Source: Pelagomonas calceolata
Lineage: Eukaryota; Sar; Pelagophyceae; Pelagomonadales; Pelagomonadaceae
Reading direction: 5' to 3'
Length of the DNA: 64,000 nucleotides
Assembly: GCA_918797485.1 (NCBI GenBank)
Contig: CAKKNE010000005.1
Coordinates: 4,836,001-4,900,000, forward strand
Position 1 is the first letter of the stretch. Every line of letters begins with the position of its first letter. The position numbers were made by a program, and so were the translations under genes. Below are positions 47,565 to 56,700 of the stretch, one piece after another. The notes beneath the pieces were generated by a model. It did no database searches, was not told where the DNA came from, and saw only the letters and a list, made by a program, of their open reading frames with translations.

Positions 47565-48347
47565 ATGGCCGAAACCGCCAAGACGAACCGCCGGCGGCGG
47601 CGCACGGAGCACTTCGTCGCGACGAATCCCGAGGACGACCGCGCATTCCAGGAGTCGCTGCGGCTCGCGCTCGCCATGTCCGCGGCCGAGGCCGCGGGCG
47701 CGCCGCCGCCGCCGCCGCCCGCGCCGCCGCCGCCCGCGCGGCGGTCGCCGCCCGCGCCCAAGAGCGGCCGCGCGTCGTCGCCCACGAAGAAGGCGCCGTC
47801 GCGCAAGGGCGAGGCGGCCCGCGCGCCGAAGCGCCGCAAGAAGAGCGGCGCCGCCCCCGAGTCCGGCGCGCTCGAGGAGAACGCGAACCTCGCGCTCGAG
47901 CCGACGGCGTACGCCGGCGTCGAGAGCGCGCCGGCGGCCCGCAAGTTCCGCGCGACGCTCCCGGCCCGGGGCGGCGGCAAGGGCCAGGTGCTCGGCTGGT
48001 ACGCGACGTCGCTCGAGGCCGCCGCGAGCCACGACGAGGCCGCGCGGCTCAAGGGCCGGCGCACGAACTTCGCGGCGCGGCGCCCGGACAGCGACGAGCT
48101 GCCGCTCTTCGGCCGGCCGCCCGAGCCGAAGCGGCCGCCGCGCGCGCCGTGGTACGAGCGGCTCATCGCCGAGCGCGTCTCGTCGTCGCCGCGTCGCCCG
48201 CCGAAGAAGCCCGCGCCGCCGCCGCCCGCGGCCGACGCGTCTGACGACGACGACCTGCCGGCGGCGGCGGCATCGTGCGCCGCGTGCCGGGGCAAGCACT
48301 GCCGCCACACGTGCGGGCGGCAGACGCGGATGGATGGCGCGTACTAG
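47565..48347 (+). CDS. Hypothetical nuclear protein, possible degenerate AP2/ERF-like domain
   Basis: 260 aa from the ATG at 47565 (MAETAKTNRRRRRTEHFVAT). An Arg cluster, then FQESLRLALAMSAAEAAG, a UIM-like helix; a Pro/Ala stretch; KAPSRKGEAARAPKRRKKSG, a nuclear signal; and around residue 120-165 RKFRATLPARGGGKGQVLGW then YATSLEAAASHDEAARLKGR and RTNFAARRP. The last resembles the AP2/ERF pattern (R..L....GK...LG.F.T.EEAA.A.D.AA...G....NF) without the usual WVAEIR. A Cys/His ending CAACRGKHCRHTCGR may bind zinc. A DNA-binding regulator is plausible, not certain. Confidence 0.5.
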   Translation: MAETAKTNRRRRRTEHFVATNPEDDRAFQESLRLALAMSAAEAAGAPPPPPPAPPPPARRSPPAPKSGRASSPTKKAPSRKGEAARAPKRRKKSGAAPESGALEENANLALEPTAYAGVESAPAARKFRATLPARGGGKGQVLGWYATSLEAAASHDEAARLKGRRTNFAARRPDSDELPLFGRPPEPKRPPRAPWYERLIAERVSSSPRRPPKKPAPPPPAADASDDDDLPAAAASCAACRGKHCRHTCGRQTRMDGAY

Positions 48348-48401
48348 GGTATTAGTTGTTGTAAGTTTCAAAAGTCTGGCGCGCAATGTTGGGTTGCTAA
48401 C

Positions 48402-48617
48402 TTACGAACTCCCCGGCGCCGGCGGCGTTTCGCGGGCGCGGAGCGCGGCTCGCGCCTTGAGCAGCTCGCGCCCGACCCCTGCTGTGATCGGGTGCGCGGC
48501 GCCGAGCACGCGCCGCGCGATCCGTTGCGTCTCCTCGAGCGTCGTCACGGCCTCGCGGAGATCGTCGAGCGTGGCGTCGTCGGCTCCGCAAAGCGCCCAC
48601 GCGTAAAGCGACCTCAT
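48402..48617 (-). pseudogene. C-terminal TPR fragment of a MYND/RING-type gene
   Basis: 71 codons: MRSLYAWALCGADDATLDDL, REAVTTLEETQRIARRVLGA, AHPITAGVGRELLKARAALR. It reads as the last kinesin-light-chain-like TPR unit and tail of the MYND-type family. It starts two bases past the stop of the upstream MYND frame but in another frame, so the two pieces together look like one gene that lost its middle repeats. I cannot exclude translation as a separate small protein. Confidence 0.6.
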
Positions 48618-48618
48618 C

Positions 48619-48990
48619 CTACAAAATCTTCGCCTGCTCCACCAGGCACGACACGTGCGCGAGTCCCGCCGTCCCTCGACAGGAGCACCCGCGCACGAGG
48701 CCCTCCTTCGTCTTCCAGTGGAGGGCCTGCGTGCAAATGAAGCACGTCTGCCCCTTCGTGTCGTCCGCGCACGCCTCGACCGCGACCGCGACGGCCTCCT
48801 TGTATTTTTTGTTGGCGTGGTATTGTTCCGCGTTGCCGCCGCGGTGTATTTTCTTGCACATCTGCTTGTGGCCGCGGCGCCAGTGGTCGTGCTGGCAAGT
48901 TTTGTTACAATATCTTGTGTGACATCTAATGCATCGCGGCGCGTCGTGGGCCAGTGGGGCGGCGCAGGCGGCGCAGTTTGTGAGGATCAT
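48619..48990 (-). pseudogene. MYND finger + RING-variant N-terminus of a truncated family member
   Basis: 123 codons. Residues 6-46 CAACAAPLAHDAPRCIRCHT then RYCNKTCQHDHWRRGHKQMC form a MYND zinc finger (C-x2-C...C-x2-C...C-x3-C...H-x3-C). Residues 83-118 TCFICTQALHWKTKEGLVRG then CSCRGTAGLAHVSCLVEQ are a RING-CH-like finger. Full-length relatives, as I recall them from Aureococcus, continue into tandem TPR repeats ending in VLG.AHP..; here the frame stops right after EQAKIL, and only the last TPR unit remains just downstream. The family adapts protein-protein contacts; this copy is probably non-functional or a short two-finger protein. Confidence 0.65.
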
Positions 48991-49151
48991 CTTGCGTTTT
49001 GCGGTGAGTTATTGGCTTTGCGCGGAGGCAAAGTCCGAGAAACCCGTTTTTTTCGTCCCTCGACGCGCTGCGCGATACGGGTCTAATCTAAACCGGGAAT
49101 GATCGAGAAGAGACATCTGACAGACAACCACAACTTAGAGTAGTAGTACAA

Positions 49152-51341
49152 CTATGATCCAACGACCGCCCAGAGCGCGTCCTGGCCCAGGGCGACTTTT
49201 CCGATCGTCTTTTGGCGCGCCTTGCCGCGCTTCTGCTTCTCGAGGAGCTTCTTCTTGCGGTCCTTCCCTAGGACAGCTTTGCTCCCGCCAGTCGTCAACA
49301 CGTCCTTCCGGAGCGGAGCGATGCGTGCTCTCGCCACGACGGCGCCGTTGACGCGGGCCTGGATGATGCACTCGAAGAGCTGGCGCGGGACGTGCCGTCG
49401 CAGCTTCTCGACGGCGCGGCGGCCCCGGTCTCGGGCATCGGCCGACCGCGCGGCGAAGGCCAGCGCCTCCACTGGCTCGCCATTCAGGAGCACGTCGACC
49501 TTCGCGACGTCCGCGGCCTCGTACCGGGGCAATTCGTCGACGGCTAAAGTAGCGTGCCCTCGGGACGCATGCGCCAGGCGCTCGCCCAGTCCGTCGACGA
49601 CGGAGGCCCACGGTGCGGCGCAGGCGATGATCGAGCGGCCGTCGAGTGTCGACTCGATGCCTGTCTGCTGCGCGCGCGCCGTCTCGAGGTGCTCTAGGCC
49701 TGGGTGGAATCAAATTTCAGGTGCCCACGCCAAACCTAACTCACTGGTTGATTTCCACACAGCCCGAGGCAGGCGCCGACGTGTTCGCGCGGCGTCACTA
49801 CTTCGATGTCGACAACCGGTTCCAGTATATCTGAGACCTCGCGGCTTAGTTGCGCGGCGTCCGGCCAGTCGTCGAGGGCTTCGAGCGTCGTTACGTTCCC
49901 ATCCTTCCACCTCACCTTGTAAGGCACTGTCGGGCTCGTGAACAAGACCTCGGCGCCGAATTCGTCACGCAGTCGCTGCCTGAAGACATCCATATGAAGC
50001 AACCCGAGGAAGCCGAGCCGCAGCCCCGCACCCAACGTGGGTCGTGCTTTGGCCTCGCGGCCTGTGCATAAATCAAATTGTCGCGACGTGTCTCCGCCAC
50101 TGCTGAATCGTGGCCTCCACGCCATCGACGCGACGCACTGCTTGATTTCGACACAGCTCATGGCGGACGGTCACGCTCGCATCGTTCAGCGCAAGGCGGT
50201 CGACAGCGCGAGACATCTCATCAAAAAGACCACCATCGGGCGGAAAGACGGACGCGAAAAGGCCAGGCTGCGTCGCCGGCGGCAGCGGATCCACGGGCTC
50301 GAGACGGTCGCGTTCTGTCGCAAGACATAACGTGTCGCCGACGCGCGCCTGGCGCACATCACGCAAGCCCGCCACGAGGTATCCGACGCATCCCGCGTTC
50401 AGGAACCCCGTCCGGTGGTGCGCTGGCGTAAGCAGCCCGAGTTCCTGGACGGTATGCTCCTTGCCGTCTCCTCCTAGGAAGGCAATGCGGTCGCCCTCCC
50501 GCAAAGAACCGTCGACGCACTGGATCACGGCGACGACGCCCCGCGTGATGTCGTAGCGGCCGTCCAGGACGCGGCACCGCGTCGGCCGAGCTCTTCTGTC
50601 GTCCGCGGGTTGTTTAAAAGCGTCGATGATCGCGGGCATCACCCCATCTACGCCGTCACCGCTCTTCGCCGAGACGTAGAGCACGTCCTCCGGATCTTTG
50701 GTAAATTCTAAAGCTGCGAGCTCGAGCGCGACTTCCACCGCATCGGCCGTCGGGAGGTCTATCTTCGACGCGGCGCAAACGAGCGGCACGCCAGCAGCGC
50801 GCGCGGCCGCGGCGACTTTCAAGGTCTGAGCTTCGATACCTTGCGAAGCATCCACAAGTAAGAGCGCGCCGTCGCAGGCGCCGAGGCTCCGCCGCACTTC
50901 GTGGGCGAAGTCCGCGTGGCCCGGCGTATCCACGAGATTCACAAGGTACTCACCAACAAGCATCGACGCCGTCACCGCCTTGACCGTAATGCCCCGCTCG
51001 CGCTCGACGTCCAGCGTGTCTAAAGCCGACTGCCCGACCGCGTCCGTCGAGGCGATGTTGCCGTACATTTCGAGGAGGCGCTGCGCTAATGAGGACTTCC
51101 CGTGGTCAACGTGGGCGACGATGCTGAAGGTGACCGTTTTCTCGACTGGCAGTGCTGCCAGCCGTTGCTCGTCGAGCGCTGTGATCGATGACGCGCAGCG
51201 CTGCGCCAGCGCACGCTTTATGCGCCTGCACTGCGACCGATCGCACTGCGCTGAGACATGCGACGCATTGCGCTGCAGTGCAGCTTGCAAGCGTCTGCGC
51301 GGAGCACCAGGCGCAGCCAAGCGCCGAAGGAATTGCCGCAT
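49152..51341 (-). CDS. GUF1: Translation factor GUF1 / EF4 (LepA), mitochondrial
   Basis: Exons 51341-50165, 50061-49771 and 49699-49152; spliced 671 aa. GUF1 is the organellar LepA GTPase that acts on elongating ribosomes. MRQFLRRLAAPGAPRRRLQA is an Arg-rich mitochondrial presequence. GTPase motifs: SIVAHVDHGKSSLAQRLLEM (G1), RGITVKAVTASM (G2), NLVDTPGHADF (G3), AASKIDLPTAD (G4), VSAKSGDGVDG (G5). LepA-specific regions: LGAGLRLGFLGLLHMDVFRQ and, at the end, RKKKLLEKQKRGKARQKTIG then KVALGQDALWAV, the LepA C-terminal domain. Both introns are introners with GC 5' splice sites. A plastid copy would normally show AFxP; none here, so mitochondria are likely. Confidence 0.94.
49700..49770 (-). mobile_element. 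Short introner, GC-AG intron 2 of GUF1
   Basis: Element 49700-49762 (63 bp): CTGGGTGGAATCAAA...TTGATTTCCACACAG. Target copies CTCTAGGC and CCCGAGGC, 6 of 8. Gene sense starts GCCTCGGG. Excision joins EHVGA(C)|LEHLETA. Confidence 0.92.
50062..50164 (-). mobile_element. Introner, GC-AG intron 1 of GUF1
   Basis: Element 50062-50156 with CTGTGCATAAATCAA and TTGATTTCGACACAG. Target copies CTCGCGGC and CTCATGGC, 6 of 8; gene sense starts GCCATGAG. Core CCACGCCATCGACGCGACG without the partner arm. Excision joins ASVTV(R)|REAKARPTLGAG. Confidence 0.9.
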
Positions 51342-51437
51342 CGATGGTTTTGGGGATCAATGCATTTCTTCACGTCCACGAATGATGCACCAACAGCTCG
51401 CAAAGCTGCGATTGGCGGCGCTTGCAAAATGCGATTA

Positions 51438-51461
51438 GCTAGCGGCCTGTGAGACATTAGC
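51438..51461. repeat. GCTAGC near-palindrome
   Basis: GCTAGCGGCCTGTG followed by AGACATTAGC. It lies 97 bp upstream of the GUF1 start. Confidence 0.65.
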
Positions 51462-51579
51462 AGACGCCCGCCGGCGGAACAGGCCACCACCACCCCTGCC
51501 CCATCAGAATCAGTCACTACTACTTATAAAAGAATTGCCCGCCGTCACCGGCGAGCGCGGGGCCGAACGAACGCCGCGC

Positions 51580-52835
51580 TTAGTAGACCTCGACGCGCCA
51601 CTGGCCCTTCTTCTTCAGGTCGGCGACGAAGTCATCGTACGTCAGGCCCTTCTTCCGGCAGACCTCCTTGAGCATGTCCTGGATGCCGGGCATCATGCCC
51701 TTGAGGCCGCAGAAGTACATGACGGCGCCGTTCTGGAGGCGCTCAAAGATCTCGTCGGCGTACTCCTCGACCTGTGTGGTCAAATGTCGGTCGAGCGCTG
51801 CGCCGTCGTCGCGTCGAGCGCCGCGCCGTCGACGCGTCCCCCGCCGCAAATCAAATCGAAGCGACTGTGCGACGCCGCAACGGACCTTGTCCTGAATGTA
51901 CATCTTGCCGCCCTTCTTGTTCTTCTCCTCGCGCGAGAGCGCGTAGTCGACGCGGAAATTGTCGGGAAACTTGCTCTTGGCCGCCTGCCACCTGTGTGGA
52001 AATCAACCAGTGAGTTAGGTGGCGGGGCGCCCGGAATTTGATTTCCACACAGCCTGCCACTCCTCATCATATAAGAGGGCGTCGCTGTTGGCGACGCCGA
52101 GGAAGAGCCACGCCAGGCCCTTGTAGGCCTCGCCGGCGGGCGTCGTCTCCGTGAAGAGGCGGCGGATGAAGCCGCGGTACGGGGCGATGCCAGTGCCCGT
52201 CGCGACCATGATGTAGTCCGTGTCCGCCTTCTCCTCGGGCATCAGCCTGCGTGGAAATCAACCAGTGAGCTAGAGATACAGACGCAGCGCCTGGTATTTG
52301 ATCTCCACACAGGCGCTCACATCACTTTGCCAGTCGGGCCGGTCATCTTAACTTGTTCGCCCGCCGTGGCGTCGCACAGGAAGTTCGAGCAGACGCCCTT
52401 CTTCGCCGGGTCCTCCTTGCCCATGTCCGGGTCCCAGTACGTCGCGCGGCGCACGCACAGCGACGACGTCTTGCCGGCCATGTTGTCGCCGTAGCGCGAC
52501 GACGCGATGGAGTAGAGGCGCACCGTGTGCGGCTTGCCGTTCTTCGGGTTCGTGCCCGGCGGGATGACGCCGTAGGACTGGCCCTCCCAGTAGGGCATGT
52601 TGCCCTTGTGGTCGAAGATGATGTGGCACGTCTCGCCGGTCGCCTCGGGGCCGACGATGCGCTTGCAGCTGACGACCTTGGCCGTGTAGGGGCTCTTGTT
52701 CTTGAAGGTGTTCACGGGGACCGTGGACTGGTCCCAGTAGGGCGAGGCCTCGAGGAAGTCCTGCTTCTTGCCGGCCGGCGACTCCGTCAAAATGGTGCCC
52801 TTGTTGCCGCCGAAGAGGCCCGAGAGCAGGCCCAT
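51580..52835 (-). CDS. Ferredoxin-NADP+ reductase, plastid type
   Basis: Exons 52835-52321, 52246-52061, 51991-51886 and 51771-51580; spliced 332 aa from [13 protein letters not shown] transfers electrons from photosystem I ferredoxin to NADP+. FAD site: [15 protein letters not shown] and [37 protein letters not shown] site: [28 protein letters not shown], then [34 protein letters not shown] and the terminal QWRVEVY. The plastid presequence is not obvious: the frame opens upstream with an AG before [14 protein letters not shown], so a targeting exon may lie further 5'. Three introners split it; removing them gives perfect FNR sequence. Confidence 0.94.
51772..51885 (-). mobile_element. Decayed introner, intron 3 of FNR
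   Basis: GTCCGTTG...TGACCACACAG; the next exon starts GTCGAGGA. The 3' TIR CCACACAG is intact, the other is ATTTGATTTGCGG. Excision joins MYIQDK|VEEYADE. Confidence 0.85.
51992..52060 (-). mobile_element. Minimal introner, intron 2 of FNR (element 61 bp)
   Basis: Element 51992-52052, perfect target copies CCTGCCAC at 51984-51991 and 52053-52060 (GTGGCAGG in gene sense). It is nearly all TIR plus ACCAGTGAGTTAGGTGGCG. Excision joins LLYDE(E)|WQAAKSKFP. Confidence 0.95.
52247..52320 (-). mobile_element. Short introner, intron 1 of FNR
   Basis: Element 52247-52312: CTGCGTGGAAATCAA...TTGATCTCCACACAG. The 5' splice site is a strong GTGAGC. Target copies are now weak (3 of 8). Excision joins GPTGKV(M)|LMPEEKAD. 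Confidence 0.9.
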
Positions 52836-53735
52836 GCGCGGCGTCGCGCGGAGCGCGTCGGCGCCGCCGAGCGCGAGCCTGTGTTATCGATGCGTTTTAT
52901 ACGGCCGTGGCTGCGTTTTCTACCGCGGTCGCGTCGGCAGCGCTTCTGGCGCCTTCGGCGGATCCGGAAACGCGGCGGCGGGCGGTTTCGGCAGCGATGC
53001 TGCCTTGCGTCGCGCCAGAGCAGCTGCTGGTCTGCGCGCCTTCCTCTCGCAACGCGTGTTTTGTGTCTTAATGCCGCCGCACGGCTAGCAGGTCGCGCAT
53101 CCAGTTTATAGCCAAACTGGCCATACTCGCCATATGCGTAGCCGATTTCGTTCGCATTTTCGCTCACCGCGGCGACAAAGTAATAATTCTTCGATATTTT
53201 GCAACGCTGCTGCAATACGCTAAGATTACAGCCTTCATCGTAGCCTGTTTTAGTCTCGATGTCAGCGTGGGCCTCGATCCAAGTCCGGGCCCAGCGGCGC
53301 CGGACGTGTCGCAGTGCGAACGAAGTATCCCTCGGCGGAGAGATAGGCCCCGTTACGCGCAAATTTTAAGCTAAAAAATGGCCTTGCTCAAATCCAACTA
53401 ATTTTGAGTGCACGTGCTAGCCCTGCTACGCATCGGAAATCAATTTTCGTTCATTTGACCTCATGGACCCGTACTAGTATCGTCAAGGCCCCGCTAGCAC
53501 AATTACACCACAGAACGACGACGGCGACGCCCCGGGTGACAATAAAACGAACTTACAAGGACTACACCGCCTCCGCCGACCGCAGAGAAGAAGTTCGGTC
53601 AAAGATCAACAAGGAAACAAACCGTGCTTACAAAGACAGAGAAGACTACTACACCGCCTCCGCCGACCGCAGAGAAGAAGTCTGTTCAAAGATCAACAAT
53701 AAAACAACCCGTGCTTACAACGACAGAGAAGACTA
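52836..53735. other. 900-bp spacer upstream of FNR with relic coding stretch and tandem repeats
   Basis: 52868-53090 is GC-rich Arg/Ala-type sequence that may hold a missing FNR targeting exon. 53100-53340 is AT-richer and on the minus strand encodes YDEGCNLSVLQQRCKISKNY then YFVAAVSENANEIGYAYGEY, plausible protein without a start or domain I know: a relic exon. A palindrome-like copy (ACTAGTATCG...CCGCTAGC) lies at 53473-53498. An 87-bp tandem repeat fills 53560-53770. Confidence 0.45.
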
Positions 53736-53770
53736 CTAGACCGCCTCCGCCGACCGCAGAGAAGACGCCT
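53560..53770 (+). repeat. 87-bp tandem repeat, about 2.4 copies
   Basis: Units start at 53562, 53649 and 53736 (CTACACCGCCTCCGCCGACC and variants). On the plus strand they code a 29-aa repeat, YTASADRREEV then .SKIN..T.RAY.DRED, within a frame 53404-53739. The third, partial unit forms the last codons of the minus-strand ABCG gene, so the repeat array abuts or has rewritten that gene's end. Confidence 0.75.
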
Positions 53771-56700
53771 GGTCCCCCGGCCAGAGCTTTGGCGACCCGC
53801 TCTCCGCGTGCCGCACGGACCAGACCGTGTTGTCCGAGTCGACGGTGAGCGGCGAGTCCGGGCCCATCGACGAGCCATCATCGTCGACCGGCGGTGGGCC
53901 GAAGGGCGCGGTGCCGCGGCGGCAGGCCGACCGGACGAGGATCGCCAGGAGCAGGAGCCGCGCCAGGACGTAGTTCAAGACGATCACCGCGACCGCCGAC
54001 CCCACGCGGTCCTCGAACTTCTCGAAGCCAAAGTGCTCCACGACGACGTCGCCGTCGCTACAAATGGTGGGATGGGCCAGCGCGTCGCAGTCGAACGGCC
54101 GGTCCGCGAAGAGGTAGAACACCATCAGCCCCATCGCGTTCGCCCCGGGCAAGAGCTTCGCGATGCCCCGCCAGAACGGCGGCATCTGCGCCAGCGGCAC
54201 CACGACGCCGGCCAGCAAGAAGATGATAAAGTTGTACACTCCGGAGAAAGCGATGCCACAGAGCGCCGACTCCTTCGGCGTGCTCACGTAGTAAAACAGC
54301 GACCCCGCCGCGTGGAACGCGTGCTGCGCCAGCAGGAACACGACCACACACGGCGCGAGCCGCCCCCCGCCGGACCCATCCATTCTGCAACCCGCGTACG
54401 TCGCGAGAAAATACGGCGTCGCTCCGGAAGTGACCACGAGCACGTCCCGCCCGCAGACGAAGAGCCAGTGCGCGAGCGGGCTGTCGTACTGCGACGCCGC
54501 GTTCCGCTCGAAGCGCTTCCACTCGATGGGGCACGCGCCGCAGTTCACCTGGAAATTGGAGATGCCACACAACGTGGTAAGTCCCACGAACAGGATGAAG
54601 ACGACGTCGCCGCCTTCCGCCGTCGACGCCGGCTCCCGCGGCGCGTCGACGCGATCGAACAGCGTCACGAGCACCAGCGCCAGCAGCATGGCCGTCGCGA
54701 GATACCCAAACACCTGGCCCGGGCCGCTCGCGCGGTAGAAGCGAGCCGCCTTGAGCGCCGCGGTCCGGAGGCAGAGCGCGTCGACGCCGAGCGCCAGCGT
54801 CGCCTTCTCGGCCGGAACGACGGCGGATACGAAGTCGGGCGGCGGCGCGAAGATCTCGCTGCCCTGGAGCGCGTCGCCGAGCAGCACGTCGGCTGGGTTC
54901 GCCGCCAAGTTGGGTTGTCGTGGACGGAGCGCGGCGACGGCGTCGCAGATGGCTTGCGGCGAGGCGACGTCGCAGCCCGCGCCTCCGGGCCGCACGGCGA
55001 TGACCTGGTCGAAGAGGGCGAAGAGCTCCGCCGCCGGCTGGTGCACGACGACGACGACCGCCAAGCCGCGTCGCGTCAACTGCCCCGCGCCCATCGTGAG
55101 CGCCAGCGCCGTGCCGGCGTCCTGGCCCGTCGTGAGCTCGTCGAGACAGAGAATCGACGGCAAGACCAGCAACCGGATCGCCACGAGCAGTCGCCGGTAC
55201 AAGCCCTCCGACAACCGGTCGACCCGCGTGCCGTCGTGGGCCCGCAGGCCCGTCTCGAGCGCCACCGCCGCCGCGCGCTGGAGGCGGGCCGCGGTCGACG
55301 CGTTCAGCGCTGGGATCGTCAGGGCGTAGAACCGCAGCTGCTCGCCGCAGGTCAGCGCGCCCGTGAGGGGCACTTCTGTCGCGAAGGACGAGTACTGCGA
55401 CCGCGCCGCCGCCCAGGCGCGCGACCGCGGCGTCGCCTTGTCGCCGTACTCCGTCACGCGGAGCCGCCCCGTCGCCTTCAAGCCATAGAGCGCCTCGCGG
55501 CCCGCCAGGACTTTGAGTAGTGTCGTCTTGCCCGATCCCGACGGCCCGACTATGGCCGTGAGCGTCGCCGGCGCGACGGCGCCGTGGAGGCCCCGGACGA
55601 GCCGCCTCGGTTCGCCGCGCCAAGAGATCGCGTCGATGGCTATGTCTCGGAACTGGATGCCGACGCGCCGCGCCGGCAGCTCGTCCGGATGTGCGCCGTC
55701 GTCTTCGGCCGCGGGCGGCGCGCCGCTGCACGCGTCGTCGTCGACGAAGCGAGGGACCGGCCGGTGCGAGAGAGAGGTCCAGTCCGGGCGGTCGCGCAGC
55801 GGCGACGCGTCGCGCCGCATCGGCGACAGCTCCAGGCCCGACGCGTCGCGCGGCAGCGACAGGAGCGAGACCGAGGAGCCCAGCGACCGACGCAGGGAGC
55901 TGTCCGCGAGCGACTTCGAGCTCACGAGGTGAATGAGGCGGCGCCGCGCGTCGGTCGGCTCGGGCGCCGCCGGCGCGGCGACGTCGCCCCAGCCCCGCGC
56001 GCCGGCCGCCACGAGCACCAGCGCCAGCACCGCCGGGACGAGCAGGAACGCGACGCCGGACGCGGCGAGGCCCGGCCGCGTCGCGTCGCGCTCGAGGCCG
56101 AAGGGCGGCGACGTCGCGCCGCAGTAGGCCGTCACGCGCGACCCGGACCGCGCCTCGGCCGTGCACTTCTCCGAGTCGGGCCCCAGGTGGGGGCAGTGGA
56201 CGATCGGGTCCAGCAGCGCGAGCTGCAGATGCATCTGGCGGCACGCGCGCGTGTCCCCGCTGAAGAAGCCGCCGGCGCCGTCGAGGCAGGCCCCCGGCAC
56301 GGTCTCGGTCAGGTAGCTCACGCAGGCGTCCATGGAGTCGTAGGGGAAGAGCGTCCCGGGGCAGTACGCCAGCGCCGTGCCGCACAAGACGGTGGGCGTC
56401 ATCGAGATCTGCGACATGAACTCGTAGGTCGGTCGCGAGAACTCCGTGTAGGTCAGGCGGTAGGCCTGGCCCGGGTCGTCGGAGAACCCTAGCTTTAGGA
56501 TGGTTGTCTCGTCCGGCTTTCCGTCGAGCGTCTCGTCGTTGAACCCGGCGGCCGTGCGCCACGTGTAGTTCATGACCCAGTCGCCCTCGCCTTTTGCAAT
56601 GTCGACGATGTTGATCGGCGAGTGCAGGAACGCACCACCATTGAACTTCGGCGACAGCGTGTAGGCGTACTCGATGAACTCGTTTCGTCCTATATAAGCG

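Noticed and set aside
53808-55520. 570-codon plus-strand open frame antisense to ABCG
   Set aside because: Arg/His/Glu-rich shadow; the minus strand has full ABC motifs.
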